DNA of 35,339 nucleotides from Paraktedonobacter sp035294465 (GTDB lineage: Bacteria > Chloroflexota > Ktedonobacteria > Ktedonobacterales > Ktedonobacteraceae). Shown piece by piece: positions 14,018 to 20,901 of the stretch. The stretch covers positions 1 through 35,339 of the forward strand of contig DATGKW010000028.1 of NCBI GenBank assembly GCA_035294465.1, read 5' to 3'. The translations under genes were made by a program, and so were the position numbers. How positions within the stretch are numbered: the first letter of the stretch is position 1; each line of letters opens with the position of its first letter. Under the pieces are notes generated by a model. It had not been told where the DNA came from. It saw nothing but the letters and a program-made list of their open reading frames with translations, and ran no database searches.

Positions 14018-15265
14018 CTAGGTACAGTTTTTTACGTGGACTGGCTTTGCTCCAAGACAGATGAGGTGAGCGGGAAGGTCGCGCAAGCCTGGAAGCTGGG
14101 AGGACATGCGGACCGGCAGAGGGAGCCGAGGCGCTTGCTCCGATTGGAGCGCGGGGCGGGTCACGCGTTGCTGGATAGTAGACTGAAGCATCTGAGTGAG
14201 GCGTGTTGGCCACATGCGCTGGCGCTGGATTGCCGCGAGGTGATGCACGCGCAGGTTTCCGCTTTTGAGCGGTTCGATCAGTTCATTAGCCGCAACGACC
14301 GCATCCTGGATTGCCAGATTGATGCCGACCCCTCCAATGGGCGACATTGCGTGAGCCGCGTCCCCGATACAGAGCAGACCAGGCCGGTACCAGCGCTGCA
14401 ATCGATTCACCTGCACGGCCAGTAGCTTCACCTGTTCCCAGGTCTGCAATTCGTCGAAACGCGTAGCGAGCCGGGGGGCCACGTTCTGAAGCGATTGCTT
14501 GAGCTGTTCCAGTCCCCCTCCGTAGACTTGTTGCCTGCTTCCTTTCGGAATCGCGTAGGCAATTTGCCAGTACCGATCACGATTGATCAAACCAATGATA
14601 TGTCCTCCACTCAGGCTAAAAAATGTACCTGTCGGATCGGCTCTATCACGCGAGAGCCGGAACCAGAGGACATCCATAGGCGGAGCCATTTCTACTGGCA
14701 TCAGCTTTGCCTGCTCGCGTAGTTGCGATGAGCGCCCGTCGGCAGCAACGCTCAAAGGGGCGTACACGCTGTGCCAGCCATCGCTCGTATGGTAGCGAAT
14801 ACCACGTACCTGACCTGCTTCCTCAATAATTTCCTGGGCCTCTGCTTCCATAAGCAGGTGGAAGCCAGGGAAACGCCTGGCCTGCTGAGTGAGGAAGGAG
14901 AGGAAATCCCATTGCGGCAAGTAGACGACGTAGGGCCAGCGGGTTTTCAGACGACCGAAATCTATTGAGAAGAGTGGCCCTTTCGAGGTGTGTACCTGGA
15001 AGCTGGAGGCTTTGCTATGCGGTATTTGCAACAGCTGATCAACAAGCTCTAGCTCTTCCATGATTTGCAGGGTAGAAGGATGGATAGTATCGCCGCGAAA
15101 ATCGCGTAGAAAGTCCGCATGCTTTTCAAGGACGAGCACTTCAATACCCTGGCGCGCGAGCAAAAACCCAAGCATAGCGCCCGCCGGCCCGCATCCCGCG
15201 ATACAGCACTGTACATGCTGAGGTTTTTGCGCTTGATCCAGTTGTTCGTCGTGGATCACAGTCAC
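14018..15265 (-). CDS. FAD-dependent aromatic-type monooxygenase (PHBH fold)
   Basis: About 415 aa. The frame opens at GTG 15274, but its AGAGGAA touches that codon; GTG at 15265 has the same site 9 nt upstream and is preferred. FAD motifs of group A flavoprotein hydroxylases: GxGxxG in CCIAGCGPAGAMLGFLLARQG (residue about 25), the DG motif in SVAADGRSSQLR, and GD in PGLLCIGDAAHAMSPIGGVGIN. Such enzymes use NAD(P)H and O2 to hydroxylate aromatic or polyketide substrates. A paralog is coded on the other strand at 16827. It is last in the minus-strand set methyltransferase, SnoaL-like cyclase, monooxygenase; a 25-bp hairpin separates it from the cyclase gene. Confidence 0.88.
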   Translation of the reverse strand: MTVIHDEQLDQAQKPQHVQCCIAGCGPAGAMLGFLLARQGIEVLVLEKHADFLRDFRGDTIHPSTLQIMEELELVDQLLQIPHSKASSFQVHTSKGPLFSIDFGRLKTRWPYVVYLPQWDFLSFLTQQARRFPGFHLLMEAEAQEIIEEAGQVRGIRYHTSDGWHSVYAPLSVAADGRSSQLREQAKLMPVEMAPPMDVLWFRLSRDRADPTGTFFSLSGGHIIGLINRDRYWQIAYAIPKGSRQQVYGGGLEQLKQSLQNVAPRLATRFDELQTWEQVKLLAVQVNRLQRWYRPGLLCIGDAAHAMSPIGGVGINLAIQDAVVAANELIEPLKSGNLRVHHLAAIQRQRMWPTRLTQMLQSTIQQRVTRPALQSEQAPRLPLPVRMSSQLPGLRDLPAHLICLGAKPVHVKNCT

Positions 15266-15286
15266 GTTGATCACTTCCTCTCTTGG

Positions 15287-15343
15287 TTAATCGATGGAGT
15301 GTGGAACATGCGCTTTTTGCATGTTCCACACTCCATCGATTAA
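15287..15343. repeat. Perfect 25-bp hairpin between cyclase and monooxygenase genes
   Basis: Arms 15287-15311 and 15319-15343 are perfectly complementary over 25 nt, with the 7-nt loop GCTTTTT. On the minus strand the left arm starts at the cyclase stop codon (15342-15340) and the hairpin ends 22 nt before the monooxygenase GTG. No T-run follows. It probably stabilises, cuts or attenuates the operon mRNA. Confidence 0.8.
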
Positions 15344-15801
15344 GAAGCGAGCGCCGCAGGCGCAAGACGGTAGCTGTGGTCCTCTTTTCGTCCTTCTGCA
15401 AGGATCTGGAACATCAACTGGTGCTCAAACGTAGCGCGCACTTCCTTGATTTTGCCATTTGCCATCAGGAAGTTATCTATGCGCGATAATGAGAATTCCG
15501 CTCCTTTGGGAGCGAAGCCCCTGAACTCCTTTTCGTGTATTCCCTGTATTGTAGTGAGACTGGCAGCAGTTTTCTCATCTTCAACAATAATTACTTCTGG
15601 GGTGAATTGAACCTTCAAAGTATCTCGCATGGTATTGACGATGTGGAAGAAGTTGTCGATGCCATGAATACCTTTATCAGGACCGTAATAGACGAAATCG
15701 GGCGCGAGAATCTGCTCAGCGAGCGCGCGGTTTCCCTTAGTAAAGACATCTTCAAAAAACTGGCGAACCAGGATGGCGTTCTGTTCTTTTGCTGTGGGCA
15801 T
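15340..15801 (-). CDS. SnoaL-like polyketide cyclase / ester cyclase
   Basis: About 153 aa from ATG at 15801, which has AAAGGA 7 nt upstream; the frame extends to 15849 without a ribosome site. The protein is a small alpha+beta-barrel of the SnoaL/NTF2-like type: VRQFFEDVFTKGN, LAEQILAPDFVYYGP, GIDNFFHIVNTMRDTLKVQFTPEVIIVEDEKTAASL, then GIHEKEFRGFAPKGAEFSLSRIDNFLMANGKIKE, which carries the ester-cyclase-type His/Asp residues. Known members close rings on polyketides or act as unknown binding proteins. It lies between a methyltransferase and a monooxygenase gene, a tailoring context. Confidence 0.85.
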   Translation of the reverse strand: MPTAKEQNAILVRQFFEDVFTKGNRALAEQILAPDFVYYGPDKGIHGIDNFFHIVNTMRDTLKVQFTPEVIIVEDEKTAASLTTIQGIHEKEFRGFAPKGAEFSLSRIDNFLMANGKIKEVRATFEHQLMFQILAEGRKEDHSYRLAPAALAS

Positions 15802-15870
15802 CTTATAATCCTTTCTAGAGATAGGCGATCTGCCTCTTTGTGTTTTCAAAGAGATGGAACTGAGAACGAG

Positions 15871-16569
15871 CTATGTGGTATGTTCGAGGCTCGGCACCAC
15901 CGCTGGCTTACGATAGCGGGCGGTATAAGCCCACCAGGGGAAGCCTACCAGGCCAGCTTCCTCCAGACCGGCAGCCAGGGCCAGTTTTCTGACAAACCCC
16001 GGTAGGCGGAAGTCAGGATCATTAACTTGCTCTGTGACGGCGAGGATACCCCCTGGTTTGAGAACCTGCGCGCATTTGTGAAAGAGGGTCTGGACATCTG
16101 GCACTTCACCGATTACTGTGACAAGGAAGACCATGTCAAAGCTTTCTGGTGGGAGGGAAAGCTCTTGTGCGTCGCCTTGCAGGATCTCTACATTGGTGAT
16201 CTGCTCCGCACTCAGGGATTGGCGAAGCATCGCTATCATCTCCGGTTGAAGCTCCAGACAGGTGACGCTGCCTCGCTGCCCCTGGTCGGCGACACGGCGG
16301 GCCAGAGGCACTGTGAAGTAGCCCGGACCTGGACCAATCTCTAGCACGCGCATACCTGGGGTCACGCCTGCATGCTCTATAATCTGCTCGGAAGTACCGA
16401 ACAGCTTGCTCCGAAGTGGTGAGCGGAGGACATGTGCCAGATGTACAGGGATCGGTCCCGGCTGCAATCTTCTCCTGATGCGTAAATAAAGCTGAAACGT
16501 TATCCAGAGACCCAGCAGTCCTGCTATGGTGAATCCCATCCAGCGCAAAGCGGTTTGCAGGAGGCGCAT
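15871..16569 (-). CDS. Membrane-anchored class I SAM methyltransferase
   Basis: A 232-aa protein. One N-terminal hydrophobic helix (FTIAGLLGLWITFQLYL, residues 13-29) is followed by an Arg-rich stop. The Rossmann methyltransferase domain starts at about residue 45: motif I VLEIGPGPGYFTVPLARRV, acidic loop LELQPEM, motif II/III around GDAQELSLPPESFDMVFLVTVIGEV, and PGGILAVTEQV. It fits the UbiE/Methyltransf_11 group. ATG at 16569 has AAAGGA upstream. It is first in a probable minus-strand operon with the cyclase and the monooxygenase. The 257 nt to the divergent monooxygenase hold TATGGGCA/TGCCCATA (16705-16712, 16738-16745), a possible shared operator. Substrate unknown. Confidence 0.86.
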   Translation of the reverse strand: MRLLQTALRWMGFTIAGLLGLWITFQLYLRIRRRLQPGPIPVHLAHVLRSPLRSKLFGTSEQIIEHAGVTPGMRVLEIGPGPGYFTVPLARRVADQGQRGSVTCLELQPEMIAMLRQSLSAEQITNVEILQGDAQELSLPPESFDMVFLVTVIGEVPDVQTLFHKCAQVLKPGGILAVTEQVNDPDFRLPGFVRKLALAAGLEEAGLVGFPWWAYTARYRKPAVVPSLEHTT

Positions 16570-16704
16570 CGGTTTTTCCTTTCCTCGAATAATCTTGGCA
16601 ATCAGCAGCTCTGTAAAGCGAGAAAGTTTGTCTGACTGCGGCTGTTGGTGTTTGTAATCAGCTTGCTCTCATAAAGAAGTGTATCGCTCCTATGCTCTCT
16701 TTTC

Positions 16705-16745
16705 TATGGGCATGTATCACGGCTCTATGTTTACTTTTGCCCATA
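16705..16745. promoter_or_regulatory. Inverted repeat in the divergent promoter region of the two monooxygenase transcripts
   Basis: TATGGGCA (16705-16712) and TGCCCATA (16738-16745) form a perfect 8-bp dyad separated by 25 nt, in the only region that can hold promoters for both divergent transcripts. A weak -10 (TACAAT, 16757-16762) lies beyond its right end. Confidence 0.35.
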
Positions 16746-16826
16746 TATCTTGTGTGTACAATGTCTCTAAAGAGTGTGCCTGCTTCTGGCATGAGAAGAT
16801 AAAGATATTGGGAAGGGAAGTTGTTA

Positions 16827-18116
16827 GTGGATAATTTGAAGATAAACGGTGGAACAGGTGATAGACCACAAATAATGAGAATATCTAGAATGTGTCAGAC
16901 AACGTGTTGTATTGTCGGTGGTGGGCCTGCCGGGGCATTTCTGGCCCTGCTGCTGGCTCGCCAGGGAATATCCGTCATGTTACTGGAAGCTCATAAGAAT
17001 TTTGCGCGTGATTTTCGCGGTGATACTCTTCACCCGGCTGTTTTAGAAGTTCTTGGCGAGCTTGGGCTGGCAAATCGATTGCTCCAGTTTTCTCACACGA
17101 AGGCGCATTATGTACAGTTTCATACCAGCACCGGCCCGATTCTCTTCGACGATTTTCGCCACCTGAGAACGTCATATCCCTATGTTATGAAACTGCCCCA
17201 GGAGCAATTCCTTGAGTTTCTGGCCTCTGAAGCCCGGCGGTATGCAAACTTTCGGTTGGTCATGAGTGCTCGTGTGGAGCAGCTCATTGAGGAAAATGGG
17301 AGTATTCATGGGGTACGCTATCGAGGCCCGAATGGGGTGACTGAGGTGAGAGCGATGCTTACCGTGGGAGCCGATGGCCGTTTCTCCTGGACGCGCCGCC
17401 TTGCGGGTATGACACCTGTCAGGCTCTCACCGCCATTAGATTTCCTCTGGTTTCATCTTCCTCGCTATCAGGATGATCCTCAAGCGGAGGCTGTCGAACT
17501 TTACTTTGGGCCTGGCCTTTTTCTCGTTTTACTTGATCGCGGCGAGAAATGGCAGGTTGGCTGTGCTATTGGCAAAGGGACTTACCAGCAGGTGCGCGGA
17601 TCTGGCATCGAGGCTTTGCAGCATTCTATTGCCTGCTGCGTACCCTGGATGGCTAATCGCGTGGCGTATCTGCGAGACTGGAGACAGCTCTCGCTTTTAT
17701 CGATTGAAGCGAATCGTCTGAAACGGTGGTATCGTCCCGGACTATTGCTGATAGGCGATGCCGCTCACGCGATGTCACCAATTGGATCTGTGGGGATCAA
17801 CCTGGCTATTCAGGATGCGGTCGCGGCAGCAAACAGGCTCAGCCTGCCTCTTCAACAAAATCGCTTGCAAGTCGGAGATCTGGCTGCTATCCAGCGCGAC
17901 CGCGAGTGGCGCACTCGTCTGGTACAGTCCTGGGTAGGCTTGATCCAGCGGCAGATCGTGGCCACGCTCAATGCCAGACAGCCATTTCAGCTGCCGCCCA
18001 TTGCTCGGCTTGCTCTGCGCGCTCCCCTGGTCCGTACCATTCCGGCGCGCATTACTGCCCTTGGGGGCTGGCCGGAGCATGTTTGTAGGGAGTTGCGAAG
18101 AGAGAAAGATATGTAA
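16827..18116 (+). CDS. FAD-dependent aromatic-type monooxygenase, paralog
   Basis: About 429 aa from GTG at 16827 behind GGGAAGGGAAG; an in-frame TTG at 16821 is less well placed. It has the same motifs as the enzyme at 14018-15265: CCIVGGGPAGAFLALLLARQG, the FRGDTLHP block, VGADGRFSWTRR, and PGLLLIGDAAHAMSPIGSVGIN. The two proteins align end to end with high identity, so they arose by duplication and may act one after the other on the same scaffold or on different positions (inference). It is divergent from the methyltransferase gene at 16569. The stop codon sits in a hairpin shared with the converging regulator gene. Confidence 0.88.
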   Translation: MDNLKINGGTGDRPQIMRISRMCQTTCCIVGGGPAGAFLALLLARQGISVMLLEAHKNFARDFRGDTLHPAVLEVLGELGLANRLLQFSHTKAHYVQFHTSTGPILFDDFRHLRTSYPYVMKLPQEQFLEFLASEARRYANFRLVMSARVEQLIEENGSIHGVRYRGPNGVTEVRAMLTVGADGRFSWTRRLAGMTPVRLSPPLDFLWFHLPRYQDDPQAEAVELYFGPGLFLVLLDRGEKWQVGCAIGKGTYQQVRGSGIEALQHSIACCVPWMANRVAYLRDWRQLSLLSIEANRLKRWYRPGLLLIGDAAHAMSPIGSVGINLAIQDAVAAANRLSLPLQQNRLQVGDLAAIQRDREWRTRLVQSWVGLIQRQIVATLNARQPFQLPPIARLALRAPLVRTIPARITALGGWPEHVCRELRREKDM

Positions 18117-18143
18117 TGCACAAAATGTAATTTGTACATTACA
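18112..18143. terminator. Bidirectional terminator hairpin, overlapping both stop codons
   Basis: Arms 18112-18124 and 18131-18143 pair over 13 nt with one mismatch and a 6-nt loop. The plus-strand monooxygenase stop (18114-18116) and the minus-strand regulator stop (18139-18141) are both inside the hairpin. Confidence 0.6.
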
Positions 18144-18804
18144 TTGCTGAAACTGAGGATTTCGGGCTACTGGTCGAGTACAATTGCTTCAAATACAAGA
18201 CCGTCTGCAAGCGGTCCTTTGTTCCTAGCTTTTCATAGATATGGCTCAGATGATTGCGAATCGTTTTGGGACTGATGAAGAAAAAGCTGGCGATATCGCT
18301 CGTGCTACGGCCTTCCACGACCAATGAGAGAATTTCTCGCTCTTTGGGAGTCAGGTGGTAGAGTGGTTCGGCCTCTGGTGTCACTTTGTGGGTGGCGGTG
18401 CGAAGGATGTGATGTGCTATATGCGAAGGGATCAGCACACCCGCCTCGTATACTGTATGGATTGCGGCCACAAGTTCCTGTGGAGTAATCGTCTTACTTA
18501 GATAACTTTTAGCGCCTGCTCGGAACGCCTCATTTGCATAAATGTCTGCTTCCCAGGAGGTCAAAATGATTACCTTCACTTGCCGGTAGTTCCTTGCAAT
18601 TATTTTGCACATCTCAATGCCTCCCATGCGCGGCAGATGCAGCTCTGTTAAGACAATGTCAGGTAGCTGTTCCTTTAGTTGGTTGAGAGCCGTAATGCCA
18701 TCCTGGCTGATTGCTATTATTTCAAATTCGGGATAGGTTTCCAGAAGTTGCTTGATGCCTTCTATGACGAGCCGGTGCTCATCCACAAGCATTATTTTGA
18801 TCAT
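18139..18804 (-). CDS. NarL/LuxR-type response regulator with Glu in place of the phospho-acceptor Asp
   Basis: A 221-aa response regulator. Receiver domain residues 1-120: acidic pair Asp8-Glu9, Thr82 in VIILTSW and Lys104 in YLSK are all conserved. The phospho-acceptor position, usually LMDLRMP, reads LTELHLP, with Glu54 (GAG codon) in place of Asp. LuxR-type HTH at residues 148-205: LTPKEREILSLVVEGRSTSDIA, FISPKTIRNHLSHIYEKLG. Asp-to-Glu here often mimics the phosphorylated state, so the protein may be always active or regulated in another way (inference from known mutants). No histidine kinase gene is adjacent. ATG at 18804 follows AAGGAGG. The 260 nt to the ABC gene have no other gene. 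Confidence 0.9.
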   Translation of the reverse strand: MIKIMLVDEHRLVIEGIKQLLETYPEFEIIAISQDGITALNQLKEQLPDIVLTELHLPRMGGIEMCKIIARNYRQVKVIILTSWEADIYANEAFRAGAKSYLSKTITPQELVAAIHTVYEAGVLIPSHIAHHILRTATHKVTPEAEPLYHLTPKEREILSLVVEGRSTSDIASFFFISPKTIRNHLSHIYEKLGTKDRLQTVLYLKQLYSTSSPKSSVSAM

Positions 18805-19001
18805 GTTCGTACTCCCTCCTTCTCTTTTAAGTATATGTTGCTGTTTAGCTAAAGAAATTGGATGCTTCTATAATGCATGCTTGATGCCTATCATAAGATA
18901 ATGAACTCATTTCTGTTAGAGGATATGTAAAGTATGTATAATTTTTTATGAAAAATATGCATCTCTTTGTGCTTTCGTAATACTACATGAGCTGTTTGAT
19001 G

Positions 19002-19039
19002 AGCACCACTAACGCCAGTTGTATACCGTTAGTGGTGCT
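19002..19039 (-). terminator. Hairpin at the end of the ABC exporter operon
   Basis: AGCACCACTAACG (19002-19014) and its exact complement (19027-19039) form a 13-bp stem with a 12-nt loop, about 25 nt after the minus-strand stop. No T-run follows on the minus strand. Confidence 0.55.
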
Positions 19040-19064
19040 GCCTTCCAAACTGAATCTATTCTTT

Positions 19065-20900
19065 CTACGAAGCCTCTGCCTCTTGTGAAGTGTGCCGGAA
19101 GCCCATGGCGTAGAGGGAGGCGTAGGCTCCCTCTTGCTCAAGCAGTTCGGCGTGCGTGCCCTGCTCGATGATTTTGCCTTTCTGCAGCACAACGATGCAA
19201 TCGGCGTTTTTGATGGTTGAGAGCCGGTGCGCGATGACGATGGCCGTGCGCCCGTGTAGCAGGCGGCGCAATCCCTGCTGTACCAGCAGTTCGGTGAAGG
19301 TGTCGATATTCGCGGTAGCCTCGTCCAGGATCAGGATGCGCGGGTCGGCCAGCAGAGCGCGGGCAAACGAGATGAGCTGGCGCTGACCTACGCTGAGGTT
19401 GCGCCCTCGCTCGCGAATGGGCGTCTCGTAGCCTTCAGGAAGCTGCGCGATCAGTCCGTGCGCGCCCACCGCGCGGGCTGCTTCCTCAACTTCCGCGTCA
19501 GTCGCGTCGAGGCGACCGTAACGAATGTTATCGCGAATAGTGCCGGTGAACAGGAATGGCTCCTGCAGGACAATGCCGATCTGGCTGCGCAAGGAAGCCT
19601 GTGTGACCTCACGCACATCGTGACCATCGATGTAGACTGCACCTTCCTGGATGTCGTAGAAACGCGCGATCAGCCCGGCAATCGTGGTCTTGCCCGCGCC
19701 GGTTGGACCAACAATCGCTACGGTCTGCCCTGCCTGAATGCGCAGGTTGAGGTGGCGCAGTACCGGCAAATCGCGGCTGTAGCCAAAGGTCACATCGCGG
19801 AACTCAACCTCGCCTTTGACCTGTGGAAGCTGCTCTGCGCCCGGCTTATCGACGATCTCTACCGGCATGCCCAGAATCTGGAAGATTCGTTCGGCAGCCA
19901 CACCTGCGCGCTGTAGCTGCGAGTACTGCTGGCTGATGTCGCGGATAGGATCGAAGAAGCGGTTGATATAAAGTGTGAAGGCCACCAGCACGCCAACCTC
20001 AAGCTGCCCTTTTGAGACCAGCCAGCCGCCGTAGAGCACGGTAATCGCAATTGCCATGGCTGCTACTACCTCGACCAGCGGCAGAATCAGAGCGGCGATG
20101 CGGCTGGCCTGCTGATTGGTCTCGCGGTTATAGGCATTGAGCTCGTCGAACTCGCTACGATTGCGGCTCTCGCGGGCCAGGCTCTGGATCACGCGCATAC
20201 CGGAGATATTTTCCTGTAGCGTAGCGTTGACCCAGGAAATCGCGGCTCGCGTGCGGCGGAAGGAGCGCTGGGCGTGTCGCTGCCAGAAGGCGGCGATGAT
20301 GAACATGATCGGCAGAACCGTGAACGAGAGCAGCGCCAGTGGCACATCCATCACCAGCATAGCCCCAACGATTCCGACCAGCGCCACAAGCGAGCCGAGC
20401 ATCGAGAGCAGGCCAGAACTCAACATTTGCTCCAGGACATCGATATCGCTTTGCAGACGCGACATCACACGCCCCACCTGTGTTTTATCATAAAAACTGA
20501 GTGAGAGGCTTTCCAGATGAGTAAACATATCGGAACTGAGGTGATAGAGAATCTGTTGACCAGCCCATGACATAGTCCAGACCTGCCAGTACTGTGCCTG
20601 CCACATTACCACGTTAACGACAATGAGCACCACGCTCAGCAGCGCCAGGCCCTCTAAATTGTTCTGGCTGATAAACTGGTCAATGGCCACGCCGATCAGG
20701 AATGGGTTGGCTACGTTGAGTCCTGTATACACGAGCATCAAAGCGATACTGACTAGCGTCCATTTCTTATAGCGGGCGACATAGGGAATGAATTTTTTCG
20801 TTGTAGCCCAGTCAAAGCCGCTCTCAAGATCTTCGTCGGCCATCTCCAGAGTATTCTCACGCCAGTGTTTGCGCTGAAGAGAGTTGACTTCCAGTTTCAT
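19065..20900 (-). CDS. ABC exporter half-transporter, catalytic-site subunit
   Basis: About 611 aa from ATG at 20900. GGGAG lies 8 nt upstream, and the previous gene ends one base before; longer frames to 21014 run inside that gene. Six transmembrane helices (residues about 45-330) precede the nucleotide-binding domain: Walker A VGPTGAGKTT, Q-loop VLQEPF, signature LSVGQRQ (second Gly replaced by Val), Walker B LILDEATANID with the catalytic Glu, and IVIAHRLSTI with the switch His. The partner has the opposite set of defects. Together they should form one working and one degenerate ATP site, as in heterodimeric multidrug exporters such as TM287/288 (established family knowledge). Confidence 0.92.
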   Translation of the reverse strand: MKLEVNSLQRKHWRENTLEMADEDLESGFDWATTKKFIPYVARYKKWTLVSIALMLVYTGLNVANPFLIGVAIDQFISQNNLEGLALLSVVLIVVNVVMWQAQYWQVWTMSWAGQQILYHLSSDMFTHLESLSLSFYDKTQVGRVMSRLQSDIDVLEQMLSSGLLSMLGSLVALVGIVGAMLVMDVPLALLSFTVLPIMFIIAAFWQRHAQRSFRRTRAAISWVNATLQENISGMRVIQSLARESRNRSEFDELNAYNRETNQQASRIAALILPLVEVVAAMAIAITVLYGGWLVSKGQLEVGVLVAFTLYINRFFDPIRDISQQYSQLQRAGVAAERIFQILGMPVEIVDKPGAEQLPQVKGEVEFRDVTFGYSRDLPVLRHLNLRIQAGQTVAIVGPTGAGKTTIAGLIARFYDIQEGAVYIDGHDVREVTQASLRSQIGIVLQEPFLFTGTIRDNIRYGRLDATDAEVEEAARAVGAHGLIAQLPEGYETPIRERGRNLSVGQRQLISFARALLADPRILILDEATANIDTFTELLVQQGLRRLLHGRTAIVIAHRLSTIKNADCIVVLQKGKIIEQGTHAELLEQEGAYASLYAMGFRHTSQEAEAS

Positions 20901-20901
20901 C

